Notes under the pieces: model-generated
The model's database searches: none
The model's input: the letters and a program-made list of their open reading frames with translations, nothing else
Told to the model about the DNA's origin: nothing
Position numbers and translations under genes: made by a program
DNA from: Isochrysis galbana
Lineage: Eukaryota; Haptophyta; Isochrysidales; Isochrysidaceae
Length of the DNA: 64,000 bases
Direction of reading: 5' to 3'
Assembly (NCBI GenBank): GCA_018136815.1
Contig: CM030935.1
Coordinates: 4,444,159 to 4,508,158, forward strand
Shown here: positions 29,572 to 39,907 of the stretch, piece by piece
Position numbering within the stretch: position 1 is the stretch's first letter
How the letters are laid out: each line of letters begins with the position of its first letter

Positions 29572-30021
29572 CAGTGATGGTGCATCAGTACTAATATCAG
29601 TTTTTTACATCAGTATCAGCTCACCTCGAGCTGATAACTGATATCAGTTATCAGTTGTCAGCAGCTTGGAGCGGGGAGAAAACAAAACACCCAGTCCCCT
29701 TTACTTTCTACATCCAAAAAAAAAGTGCATAAAAGTTGAGTTTCACTGAAGTTGAATGGGAGTCGAACTGGTACTCCGCTCTGTGTATCGCCCACGCACA
29801 GTCACCTGAGCCACTTGACGCTCGCGAATTGCTCACTTGCCGTCGTTTTGTCGTATTTATGTGTGCAACAAATACACAAGCCACTGATATCAGCTGATAT
29901 TCTGCTCGCTCAGGGCCTTTGAGGTGATATCAGCTGATGAGGTCCATCAGCTTATATCAGCTATGATATCAGTGTCAGCCTCGAAGTTGGTGTCAGCTGA
30001 TGAACTGATGCACCATCACTG
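29572..30021. mobile_element. Non-autonomous DNA transposon (hAT-like MITE) with 8-bp TSD, element 2
   Basis: The 450-bp element starts CAGTGATGGTGCATCAGT and ends with the inverse ACTGATGCACCATCACTG (18-bp terminal inverted repeats). Exact 8-bp duplications GCGGGGCC flank it. CAG ends plus an 8-bp TSD fit hAT elements. The subterminal regions hold many (G)ATATCAGCTGATATCAG words. No transposase is encoded. The related repeat at 45105-45240 lacks the insertion, an apparent paralogous empty site. Confidence 0.9.
29740..29815 (-). other. tRNA-like pol III promoter boxes (degenerate tRNA or SINE head)
   Basis: On the minus strand TGGCTCAGGTGAC resembles an A box and, about 40 bases later, AGTTCGACTCC resembles a B box (consensus GGTTCGANTCC). 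The T-arm stem does not pair well (only 2 of 5 pairs), so it is not an intact tRNA gene. It lies inside MITE element 2. Confidence 0.35.
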
Positions 30022-30029
30022 GCGGGGCC
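30022..30029. repeat. Target-site duplication, right copy (GCGGGGCC)
   Basis: Exact match to 29564-29571. Confidence 0.85.
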
Positions 30030-30350
30030 GTGCCTCGCATCGGCATCGGGGGGCCCAACCCCTCCCCCGCGATGGGGGTGTGCGCGGTTGGTGCATGGCT
30101 CGTCCGGTGTATGTGGCTAGGAATACTAGCCAACAACTCACAACTAAGTTTATACGATGGAGCGCGCCGGCGCGGCTCTCCCCCCCACCGGCCACCGGCC
30201 ACCTGGCCCCCCTCGCCGAGGGCGGCCCCCCAGCCCTCAGCCCTCATCGATAAGTCCCAGTCGCTGGCAAAGCGACCGCGTCCACCGTCTGAGGCCGAGC
30301 AGGTGCGTGCGACCGCGGTCGCGCCACACGGCCCGTAGCCCCGGCCACAC

Positions 30351-31685
30351 CACATACAGCAGCCATGTTGCATGCTCGTATGCTGGTCTCCCCCAGCTTA
30401 CCATTAGGGACATCTGTGGAATCAAGCCGAAGCTTGATCGTGGGGCAAGTCTCAGCGTGGCTAGGGCATGAGTGAAGAGAAGTCTTGAGAGAGCGGGGGA
30501 AAGGGCGCGCTGCTACATCGCGATGACGGCCCACGAGACACCACCCCACATCACTCACTCACCAACAAGAAAACTCCGAAAACTAACGCAGCATCGCACA
30601 AACACAAACAAACAAATCAATGAAACAAGTAAGGACAAACGAACAAATGCGGCGTGCAATGCGCAATGCGGCGGAGCTTCGACGCAACTCATTGGCAAAA
30701 ACAAAAAACTCACTCAATTTTCTCACACACTACACATTGCACATTGATAGAAGCACCGCATCCGCCTAGAGTATATGAAATACTCTGGATGCGACACCCC
30801 CCGACTTAAGTCGAGCGTCCACGCGAGTCACGGGGTGATCAGGCCCAAAACAAGCATGAACGAACAAACAATAGCCGAAACAATGAGACAAAGACTATTG
30901 AGAGAGTGTGTGACCCCTTGTCTTAGCCCCCAAAGAGCGTGCACTCTCAGTGGGTTCAACCAAACGCTATTGCGAATGGTTTAAAGACAAGTCTCAGTCG
31001 GGGGGCACGTCCAGACCGAGCGGGCACACACTATCACAATCACGAACAAACGACAAACGAGCCGGCGTACCCCGGCCGGATACGGATACCGACGACAAAG
31101 GAATGATGGATGATGGGGGGAAAGGGAGGTGGTGGAGGGAAGGGAAGAAAGGGCGGTGTCAGTGGGAAGGTAGGATTACCTAGACCTAGTAGGTGTTTAG
31201 CCCAGAATCTTCAGATGTTTTGTTTTGTTTTTGTAGTTTGTATTATTAGCTGTGGTTGGGATTGGGAGGATTGGCCGCTGTACGTTGGTCTTGCGTTATG
31301 TTCTTTTTGAGGCTTTTGTGTGGCTGAGTCGAGTGCGGCCGCCTGGGCTCGTCGCGGGCCGTGGTACGCGGGTACCTTGGTGGTCGTGGCTCTTTCAATC
31401 TGGCGCATCAGTGTCGGTGGCGCGGCATCGGCCATGGGCCGGATCGATTGGCTCCGGCGCGACGCTGGGGATGCGCGCTGCATGGCCTTCTCGTAATTCA
31501 AGGTTACTTGTGAGAACCGAAGAAAGAAATCCGAACTTCGGACTTCATCCACAGAATCAAGTTGAACCTATGACTCCCGACATCCCACAAGCCAATCACA
31601 TGCCACATCAGGGGCTAAGCAGGGCTACGTAACACTCCAAGAGCCACAAAGAGCCGGCAACATTTCGACACTAGCACAATGTAAT
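30351..31685. other. No supported gene
   Basis: This holds an A/C-rich patch with ACAAACAAA words (30595-30650), scattered short frames, and at 31200-31222 a remnant (AATCTTCAGATGTTTT, minus orientation) of the element at 24833 and 48310. The right end is the 3' flank of the light-harvesting gene. Confidence 0.4.
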
Positions 31686-32533
31686 TTAGAACCCGAAGGT
31701 CGACCAGATGGGCTGGAAGAAGATCGGGGTCTCAGAGACGACGGGCGTCTTGAAGGCGAACTCCTCGAGCGCAAAGGCTGTGATAGCAATCATCGCGATG
31801 CGGCCATTGGTGATCTCAGCATTACGCATCATGGGTGAATCTGCGTTGAGCGGATCGAAGTTGAGCATGCCCGGAAGATACTTGGGGTCACGCTTACCAA
31901 TGTTGAGCTGCGTGTCGAGCGACTTGGATTCGACAAACACGGCAAGACCGAGAACGGCCGCCCAGTACACCGCGGGAACGTTACCGAGGCCGCCGTTCAG
32001 GATGGAAGGAGATTCGCCTGCCTTCGTGAGGAGTGAGTTGACGCCAAGAGCCTCGGAGAGGGGCTTGTTGAGGAGCTCAGCCATCGGCCATCCAGCAGCA
32101 GCGAGCATAGCCAGACGGGCGTGTTTGATCTCAGCCTCACGGTAGAAAGCCAGCCTTTCGGACGACTCGGCGAGCTGGAAGGGCTGCGACACACAGGCAC
32201 AGGCAATGAGGGCAGGTCAGACTACTCGCCCTTGGTACTAGCTAGGGTTGGCAGGCGACATCGATGTACAGACAGTAAATTGTCTGCAAATGCGCGTGCG
32301 GGGGCATCGTGCGATAAGGCACAACTCACATCGAAGCCGAGGTCACCAGCGAGAGTGTTGTCGCCAACGCGCATGATGGATGTGAGCGGCGGCGGCGGCG
32401 GCGGAGCGACTGGCTCGGCGACCTCAGTGGCGGAGGCATCTGCGGACATGGCAATGGAGCCCATGCGGGTGGGCATCACAGGCACGGCCGGCGCCATGAA
32501 CGAGAGGGTGGGGGTGACGAGCGAGAGAGCCAT
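31686..32533 (-). CDS. Light-harvesting chlorophyll a/c-binding protein (red lineage, FCP-like), 2 exons
   Basis: Exon 1 (32533-32330) and exon 2 (32183-31686) join in frame across a 146-bp GT-AG intron (GATGTGAGT / GCAG) to give 233 residues. Residues 1-45 form a plastid leader (SLVTPTLSFMAPAVP, then Ala/Pro-rich). Helix 1 is ERLAFYREAEIKHARLAML and helix 3 is MRNAEITNGRIAMIAITA, with the Glu/Arg/His/Asn chlorophyll ligands of the LHC family; helix 2 is AVYWAAVLGLAVFVES. The protein binds chlorophyll and carotenoid in the thylakoid antenna. Its subfamily (Lhcf, Lhcr or Lhcx) cannot be settled by eye. Confidence 0.93.
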
Positions 32534-33694
32534 TGTGGATGTCTGGGAGAACTTCCTCGAGGTCCGCTGGATCGGAAGGCCGGAAGTGTCCGCGAATCTT
32601 CGATAGAGGTTCCGAGAAGTCGACAAGTGGCACATGAACCTGGACATCGCGACGCTCCATCGACGAGCCATCGAGCCATAGCTTCCTGGGAAAAGTCACG
32701 AAAGATTCCTTTTCGAGAGCGAAAAGACGTGGAGACGTCTCGACTGGGTGGACCGTCTTTTGATGTTCGTCGACTATCATTGATCTCGGTCGTTTGTAGG
32801 GGGTCACATAGGGCATAGGACATAGGGTTTTTTATAGGGTAGTATAAGAAAAAGACGAATTCAGAGTCGAGGAAAGATTCCCGCTAATGTCAAGTTCCAA
32901 ATGCACCCAACTAGAACATATCCATATCCGCGCCCATTGGCCATTGGCCATTGGGACCTACATCCCCAATGGGACTGGGCCCCCACAGCCCACAACATAT
33001 CGCATATATTGTTAGAGCGTTGGAGCGATGGTCCTGCCTGTCTCGCTGTCTCGAATCATGTAATGCTTTATCTTTAGCTTTCACAGCTTCAGAAATTCAA
33101 TTAAAATTAAAATTCTAAGTTAATATTAGTACAAGTTCATTTGTAGTAAAATATAAAAATATGTCCCATGGGCCATGGGAGGGAGTGGTCCGGAGAAAAA
33201 ACCGAACCTAATGTTGCAGTCTGAGCAGTCTCTGAGTCTGTAGCGGTGACCGCGACGCCCGCCCCCCCCCCCCCCCCCGGAGAGGAGTTGGAGCCCGGGC
33301 GGGGGGAGGGCACGAGGCGCCTTCCCCATGTGCCATGTGAACTGATTACAAACTAAAATGATAGGTCGCGCTTCTAAGAGTAAAAATTAGCGGTGACCCG
33401 CATCAACACATGGGCAAGGGGCACACTTGATGGCACGGGGGCCACATAAGCTGGTTGTTGTGAAAAATCAACGCGCAAACATCTTTCCAATCCAACACCC
33501 AGCACACTCAAGGGGGGAAAGATGCAAAGGCGAGGCGCGCTCAGGACATGCAGCATGGAATTCTTTGTGCTACTTCATTTCTAGGCTACGCGTACAGTCA
33601 TGGTGCGCGCACGGCGCGGACAGGCAAAAATAGCTGCATATCGGGATGAAATCTTGCAGTAGCATCGAGTCGACGGCGCCATGTATCTCTTCGT
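32534..33694. other. Region between LHC and CFAP97-like genes, no supported gene
   Basis: It holds the promoter side of the light-harvesting gene and the 3' side of the minus-strand neighbour. Notable words are a repeated CATTGGCCATTGGCCATTGG block at 32935-32955, an AT-rich stretch at 33060-33170, and a C tract at 33261-33279. Confidence 0.4.
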
Positions 33695-35071
33695 TCATTT
33701 GTTGCTTGAATCACATGGTGCGCTCGCTTCCGTGGAAGCAGAGGGTGCGTACAAATCGGTAGAGCAAACATTCGCTGACCGATCGTTAGGTAACTTATCC
33801 CCAAAAGCTTGATCTGCCGACCCTTGTGTATGTGCACGGTTCGACGTGATAGAGCCAGCAGCGGTTGGCAACGGTGCATCAATAGGCTGGGTGTCCGGGG
33901 TTATGGCATGCCCAGGGTGCTCGTCCACATGGCTGATGTCATTTGATTCTGCTGTCGGAGGGGAGGCCTCGCGGTGCAAATCCGCGTCCGCTGACGGACT
34001 GCTGACCTTTATGGACACACAGTTTGGTCCTAGTGGGCTCTGCGAACTAAAACTTACATCCTTGACTATAGCACAGGAAGTGGCATCACCGAGCCCTTGA
34101 GTCATTGTTACGACTGCCGACGGGGGCATGCCGGAAAGTATGGCATGCCCATCCTGACGCTTTGGTAAAGAGACCGGTCTGGCTCGCGCTTGAGCACCGG
34201 GCGGTGAGCGGGAGAGCGGAGGCCCTCTTCGACGGGTCAGCTCAGACATCGACGCAGTCGCGGCAAGTGAAGTGGGCATGCTGTTGAAATGTTTTCGTGC
34301 GTTATCTGGTACGTCGGGCAACTCGCCAACTACCCACGGCAACTTGGACGCCGCATTTAAGCGCTGCTGGGTCACTTTCCAATCTTTCTCGTATTTTGAG
34401 AAGTTAATGTCCGGTCCCGTCTCGATAATCATCTTCAACATGCGTTGGTTTTGCTGATTGAGTCGCTTGAGCATGAGTTCACGCTGCTCGTTGGACACGT
34501 GTCGCTTATTGGCTCGTCCACGCTCAATGTCTGCGCTCAGAAAGCCGAATCGCGGCGGCTCGTTGAGCATCCGATACATGTTCTTCATGAGCACAGCATT
34601 CTCCCGCGCGATCCGCTCTCTCTCGAGCTCACGCATCTTCCTCCGGCTTTCCTCGCGCACTTTGCCCGCACTGACGGTGCGCGGCGGTGTGTTGTCGACT
34701 CCCATTTTTATATTCTTCAGTCTTTCCAGATGCATCCGCTGGTCCATCTGCATCTCCCATAGTGCCATGCTGCGGCAGGCTGCCGGGAACCCATAGCCAC
34801 CGACCGCCTTGTGGTCGACTGAAAAGGGCATTGGGAGAAAATCGATGTGCGCATTGCGCTTGGGTCTGGAGAGCGATGAAGCAGAGGCTGAGCGCCTTGG
34901 CATGTTCTGTCTACTCATCCTCCCCCGCCGCGACCACTCCGCTGAAAGGCAGCGAGGGCAAGAGAAAGGAGAGGCGGTCACGGGTGTGGAGTAGGTTGGC
35001 CTCCTACGACGAAATCCGTTACGAGTTTGTCGAACGACCAGCGCCCTCCCACACTGAGCATCGATCGCCAT
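33695..35071 (-). CDS. CFAP97 (Hemingway/KIAA1430)-like flagellar protein
   Basis: A single-exon 458-residue frame with ATG at 35071; a later Met at about residue 52 is an alternative start. Residues about 100-240 are a charged helical segment: ESRRKMRELERERIARENAV, then SNEQRELMLKRLNQQNQRML and INFSKYEKDWKVTQQRLNAA. This paired pattern of E-R-ENxxLL and W-x-x-D/T spacing is what I recall for the CFAP97/Hemingway domain found in ciliated eukaryotes. The C-terminal 200 residues are low-complexity Ser/Pro/Ala. A role in cilium assembly or motility is inferred from the family only. A generic coiled-coil protein is the alternative. Confidence 0.55.
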   Translation of the reverse strand: MAIDAQCGRALVVRQTRNGFRRRRPTYSTPVTASPFSCPRCLSAEWSRRGRMSRQNMPRRSASASSLSRPKRNAHIDFLPMPFSVDHKAVGGYGFPAACRSMALWEMQMDQRMHLERLKNIKMGVDNTPPRTVSAGKVREESRRKMRELERERIARENAVLMKNMYRMLNEPPRFGFLSADIERGRANKRHVSNEQRELMLKRLNQQNQRMLKMIIETGPDINFSKYEKDWKVTQQRLNAASKLPWVVGELPDVPDNARKHFNSMPTSLAATASMSELTRRRGPPLSRSPPGAQARARPVSLPKRQDGHAILSGMPPSAVVTMTQGLGDATSCAIVKDVSFSSQSPLGPNCVSIKVSSPSADADLHREASPPTAESNDISHVDEHPGHAITPDTQPIDAPLPTAAGSITSNRAHTQGSADQAFGDKLPNDRSANVCSTDLYAPSASTEASAPCDSSNK

Positions 35072-35119
35072 GCATTTTACATTTTACTCATAGATTTAGG
35101 CACTATAAGCCTACATGTG

Positions 35120-35245
35120 AGATACGGCCCACGACTCCCCGAGATACGATAGATACGGCTGTATCTCGGCTTTCTTCTAGATACAGTAAATACGGGATAG
35201 AAGGCACGGGCGCCGGTCGGCGCCCCAGATACGGTAGACACGGCG
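35120..35245. repeat. GATACGG word array
   Basis: AGATACGG, AGATACAG and their inverses recur about every 15-25 bases, with hairpin potential (GAGATACGATAGATACGG against CTGTATCTCGG). It is related to 6540-6680. Confidence 0.6.
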
Positions 35246-35295
35246 GGATCAGGCCCGTTCTCTAGTAGGCTTGTGAATGAATAGGTTTGGATTTG

Positions 35296-35392
35296 GGCTA
35301 ACATATTTGAACCTAATAGTGCATTTTGGCTAACATATTAGATATAGATAGTGCCCTACGGCTAACATATTAGATACAGATCGTGCGCTTCG
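35296..35392. repeat. 32-bp tandem repeat, 3 copies
   Basis: GGCTAACATATTAGATA followed by GTGC recurs at about 35297, 35329 and 35361. Confidence 0.85.
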
Positions 35393-35399
35393 CTCGCCT

Positions 35400-36240
35400 A
35401 TTAATAGTATTATGAGTATTATGTATTATCAGTATTACTGGTACATAAGTAGTAAGTATAAATATACGTAGCGCCTGCAATCGCGTAAGCGTACGCACGT
35501 ACATCTATATGTGTTGCGTAGGGGGAGCGCTCGAACGCCCTCCATGCCTCACGACACGCTCTATTCTTAGAACGTGTCTCCCCTCCCGGCGCCCCGCTCT
35601 TCCCTCCCCCCTCTCTCTCCGCGCCCGCATGCAGCCGAGATCCCTCCCTTGCGCTTTCCCATGTGATTCCGGTCTTCGGTCTTCCCCTTGTTTCCTTGGC
35701 CAGCGGGGGTCGGGGTTTTCCCGCGCCTCGCCCCCTCCCCGCCCCGCTAGTGCCCCGTCCCCCTCGTCCATATCTTCTGTCCTACTTTCTCACTGTTCCT
35801 ATTGTTTTCCGTCCGCCCCTTCTCCCCCCCGTCCCCCGTGTCTATCTTTTCTCGTCCATATCTTCTATCCTTTCCCTGTTCCTATTGTTTTCCGTCCCCC
35901 CTTCTCCCGCCCCGTGTCTAATTTTTTCCCGTCTTGTTGATTCCCAGCTTCCCAGTGCTATCGCTCCGGAGCACCCTCTGTCCCCTCGTCCTCCTGTCCC
36001 TCTCGTGTGTCCCCGCCCGCCGTGTATGTACCGTCATGCAGGCTGAGAATTGGTACTCTACATGTCACGCCGAGCCCCTGAGCACCCTCAGCCCACACTC
36101 GCAGTCCCCGCACTCCCACACACATAGCTCCATACCAGACACAGCACCACCGTTCCAGCCACAGCCAGGCCTAGTCACCAACACACCAACCCACAGTCTA
36201 CGCAACAACCAGTCTACGAACAACAATATGAGACAACAAA
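35400..36240. other. Pyrimidine-rich region without supported gene
   Basis: An AT-rich stretch (35400-35470) is followed by about 500 bases of C/T-rich plus-strand sequence, with TCCTATTGTTTTCCGTCC repeated at about 35798 and 35880. No gene is supported. Confidence 0.5.
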
Positions 36241-36244
36241 AAGT

Positions 36245-36440
36245 CATAGGACATAGGACCCACACAGAGCGGGCCCCAGGCCATAAAAGGATTCTGGCGA
36301 AAACTAGCTGACAAAATGGAAAGAAAAACCAGCATATACGAGCCGATCACAAGCAACCTATCTATACATGGCAAAACAAAGGTAGCCAACTTCCTCATAT
36401 ACTCCATCCCGAGATACTGGCTGCAAACGCTGGCAGCGTC
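36245..36440 (+). mobile_element. LINE fragment, plus orientation
   Basis: The plus strand encodes NLSIHGKTKVANFLIYSIPR, matching NLSIHGRTLLVNFIIYGTPR in the minus-strand LINE at about 52320-52390. The match is short and flanked by unrelated sequence, so it is an old fragment. Confidence 0.65.
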
Positions 36441-36689
36441 AAGGAGAGATCCAAACTCGCGCGGGGGGAAGAAGCGGTTGCGCAAACCCGTAGTCTTAAG
36501 GTGGTTCCTTAGGATTTAGAAAGAGGTGGGAAATCGGCAGGTGGGCGGCGGGGCGCGCACTCTCCAGCGAGGAGCTCTCCCTCTCCAAGGGAGGCCGTGG
36601 CGATGTATGGGATGCCTGCCCTGGACGACCGACCCGCTGGGCAGCGGCGCGCGCTCCATGACCCTATCAGTTTACTGATAGTTGACGGT

Positions 36690-36890
36690 GAGGAAAAGGG
36701 TGAAGGGGAGAGGTTGGCCATGGCTGACTCGCGACCGGCGACGACCACACGTAGGCTGAGGCTGTGAAGAGGCCGGCAGGCCTTGAGCGAGGTACAACAG
36801 CAGCGGCTTGCGAGCGCTTCGGCTCCCGCAGCCCCTTTGGAGCGTCGTGACTGCGGTGGGCTGGGAAGGGGGAGCCGTCCGCGCGTGCTC
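36690..36890 (-). pseudogene. Degenerate second copy of the retroelement methyltransferase-like domain
   Basis: In two minus-strand frames the region reads LLLYLAQGLP..QPTCG and VAGRESAMANLSPSP, matching GLYLTKGLPPLQPTCVVD and VDGRESAMANLSPSP in the pol protein encoded near 9950-10080. The nucleotide match is strong at 36700-36750 versus 9961-10010. A frameshift and loss of flanking coding show it is a relic. Confidence 0.75.
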
Positions 36891-36899
36891 CATCGCTCA

Positions 36900-37214
36900 A
36901 ACTATACGCGATAGTTTTTGCGCTAATATATTAGGAGGCGAACGCGTAAAATCACATCAAGTATGTGCACACCAGGGCGCCCTACGTGCTCAGCCTGATC
37001 AGCTAGGCGGCACAAGTGACTGCAAAGTACCGACACGCACTCGATGCGACCTGTTGATTGGGCCTTCTCATCGTCATGCGCTGTCGCCGATTATGTCGAC
37101 AGCCTCACACATTTCGATAATATGCTAAGGCGGGGAGTGCTTTCTTTGCGCGACGCCTCAGGCCTCGGCAGCGCGGGCGCCCTGGCCCGCACATCCATTG
37201 CATACTCATGACGT
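36900..37214. other. 3' flank of the pyrophosphatase gene, no gene seen
   Basis: Short frames only. A CTATACGCGATAGTTTTTG segment near 36903 resembles ends of dispersed repeats elsewhere, but the match is too short to classify. Confidence 0.35.
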
Positions 37215-39217
37215 CTACTTGAGCCAAAGCTTGCCGGCGTCGGTCTCGCCCGCCATGAGCTTCTTGTAGAAGCCGTTGGTCTCCTCAATGACCTAGGGCG
37301 TTTGGCGAGGAGGTAGCTGCGTTAGTTGGTGCTAGACTACGGGCGTGTGGGCGGAGCCCAAGTAAAACCCTGGGGACGCCGTCCTGGCACAGTGAGGATG
37401 ATAGGAGACGACGGGTCTCAACTGGGCTAGGGAGGCGAGAGGCTCATTGGAGATGCTACACACGTGGATTGCCTCCTTGGCGGAGAGCGCCTTCTCGCCG
37501 TGACCGAAAGCGTTAATCGGCTTGCCATCGGGGGTCTTGTACCACCGGAACCACTCGCGGATTCCCGAAACGGTGCCTGCAGGCGACATGAGAGTGAAGG
37601 TGGACATCACGGTGCGCCGAGACACCTTGCCATGTGCTGCAGCACCCATCTAGGGTGTGGAGGGCCGGCCATGCTAGGATTTGGCCGTAGCTCGCGGCGT
37701 GACACTATTGCCAGCTCCAGTCGCACGACTACGAAGCTGTGAACGACAAGGCGTTGCAGGAGACGATTCTTACCCGGGTAGTACTTCTCAATGTCATCGA
37801 CGTCGTTGATGTCGGCAGCGTGCTCGTCGGCGGCGTTGATGGCAATCAGTTTCCAGTCGAGCTCACCGTCGTCAATCATCTAGGCGCGGGAGCCAAGAGG
37901 ACAAGGAGTGCGGTCAGACTCAAAAGAATACGAAGCGGTCGGCACGTCTTCCAGGATTTGCCACGCGCACAGTTTATGGCTCGCGACGGAGCACCACATC
38001 AAGAACGTGTACAAACTTGTGGCTGCCTGCACGAGCATGCGTGAAGCCTCGGGCGCCTCCCATCCACGTGCCGCTCCCCTAGCTCCACATCCTTTCCCTC
38101 TGCTCCCTAGCCCAGTCTCAGAGCGATCGGGGCGGGGGGGGGGGGCTTCTCACCGAGAGGACACCAAGGGGCTTAACTGGGGTGATGGAGCCCATAGCAA
38201 GGGAAGCAGCGCCAATCTCGACGACGTCAAGGGGGTCATTGTCTCCAAAGGCGCCGTTGACAGCATCGTCACCCTTGACGTTGGGGTCCTCCCAGCTGCG
38301 CGCAGTGCGGTAGTGAGGTCAAGGAGCAAGCCAGATCGGGCAGCCTCGTGGCCATGCATCCATATGGTGCTGCGATTTTCCTCAAGTATGAAGCACTCCG
38401 GAGCAGACGAGTGCGCCCTCTCTTCAAACTCACGAAAGCCACATGGATCGAACCCTCCCCCCCCCCATTTGTCACGGGACCCATGACCCAGCCACCAACC
38501 GTGCCCAAGTGTGCGCGCGAGCTTACGTCTGCGGGAGGCAGCCGTAGTTCCAGAAGATCGGGCCGTGGTAGAGGCGAGCCTTGCCCTTCTTCTCGTCCTG
38601 CTTGATGGGGTTGTGCTCGCCCTTGGTGTCAACCTGCGGGAACGCAGGGGTACCACAGCACACCGTGAGCAGCGGGTTGGCGCCGTAGCCCCTAAGCGCT
38701 TACAAGCCCGGCAGCTCTTCCCAGCTCTTCCTTCGCATCTGACTGCACCCCCCTCCCCTCCCTCGGCCCCTACTCACCCGCTTCCTCCCCCCCCTCTACC
38801 CCCCCTGCCCACGCGCGTTTCCCAACCAGCCACCCGCCACCCGCATGCCTCTCTCCCTCGTGTTCCATCTCCTGTCCGTCCCTCTCCGCACTCCCTTCCC
38901 CTTTCCCCCGAGCCGCACACCTCCATCTTCTTGAGCGTCATCTTGGGGATCTCCGTCAGCATGTTGTATAGACCCTCGCCCGCCTCGAGCGGGATGTCGT
39001 GCCAAGGAGAGATGGGCTTACCGTCTTTAAAGAAAGTCATCGTGTAGTCTGTCGTTCCAAACTCTCCCTTCTCCTCGAACGTGATATCCATGAAGGGCGA
39101 GGAGCGCGCGCCGCCAGAGAGCTTGGTGAGCGAGCGGACAGAGCGCATGCCGGCAGACACGCGCAGCTGGTACGCGGAGGCGGTCGCGGCCACGGTGGCG
39201 AGGAAGAGGCGCTGCAT
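37215..39217 (-). CDS. Soluble inorganic pyrophosphatase, plastid-type, 6 exons
   Basis: Exons 39217-38921, 38633-38527, 38295-38154, 37879-37774, 37576-37464 and 37292-37215 join in frame (843 nt, 280 residues); all five introns begin GT and end AG. The family I signature DNDPLDV is in exon 3, with KARLYHGPIFWNYG in exon 2, MIDDGELDWKLIAIN in exon 4, GIREWFRWYKTPDGKP in exon 5 and ETNGFYKKLMAGE in exon 6. It hydrolyses pyrophosphate to phosphate with Mg2+, pulling biosynthetic reactions forward. The first 17 residues are a signal-like helix ending TASAYQLR, resembling the ASAF-type cleavage motif of complex-plastid proteins with Tyr for Phe, followed by a basic Ser-rich stretch. Plastid targeting is inferred. 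Confidence 0.95.
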
Positions 39218-39907
39218 GCTGGGAGAGAGCTGGACAAAGGGGGAAGGGGGGAGGAGGACCCTTGGATACGTTAGAATTGTCCTTAGAGCAGAGAGAAGTT
39301 ACCAGCTCGCTGACGAGGGAGGCGCGGTATCGATCGCCTCTCCAGCATCCCGCTGCTTCCCGTCGGAGATCCGAGATTTTGGCCAGAAGACCACGTGTAG
39401 AGCCATAGTCTCTACTCTAGTAGAATTGTATCCGCCGCGCTGGGAAAGAAACTTTTTTACACAATAATACTAGATACTAGACAGACCACCGAGCATTGTA
39501 ACCCCCTTCACCAACAGTTCTCAAAATGCCAAAAAGCACTTTTTCATCTTATTTTCTTCCGCTCAGGCTCAGATTACCCCCTCTTTTTGGGAAAATCTCC
39601 TCCGCTAAGGGAAAATTTGCCTCGTTCGCCGCTGCTGCTGGTGGCACCAGCTGGTTGTTGTTTTCCCGCTGTTATCGTAGTCGTAGTCGCTCCCCGGCAG
39701 TCAGACACTTGGCAGTTATAGTGATGGGAGATTGGCAATTATTGCGAACTTGCGAACGTTTTTGGGGGGGCGGGGCGGACACTTGGCAGTTAGCATAGTT
39801 TGCATAGGGCGAGAGGATGCACAACTTTCCAAGAGCCAATAAGAGAGACGTCGCTGGTGTTTATTTTTATTTTTATTTTCAAAAATGCATTATTTTAGAT
39901 TGAGAAA
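39218..39907. other. No supported gene
   Basis: 5' flank of the pyrophosphatase gene, then a region ending in (TTTTTA)n and poly-A at 39860-39915, where LINE copy B terminates. Confidence 0.4.

Larger units (their letters stand above)
29527..30350. repeat. Dispersed repeat hosting MITE element 2
   Basis: The sequence on each side of the MITE (29527-29571 and 30022-30350) belongs to one dispersed repeat: the right part contains GATGGGGGTGTGCGCGGTTG and CTCGTCCGGTGTATGTGGCT, which recur at 45173-45230, and an inverted copy of the block at 219-380. Confidence 0.7.

Noticed and set aside
29727..29822. Functional tRNA gene on the minus strand
   Set aside because: A and B boxes are present but the T stem does not pair and no good acceptor stem was found.
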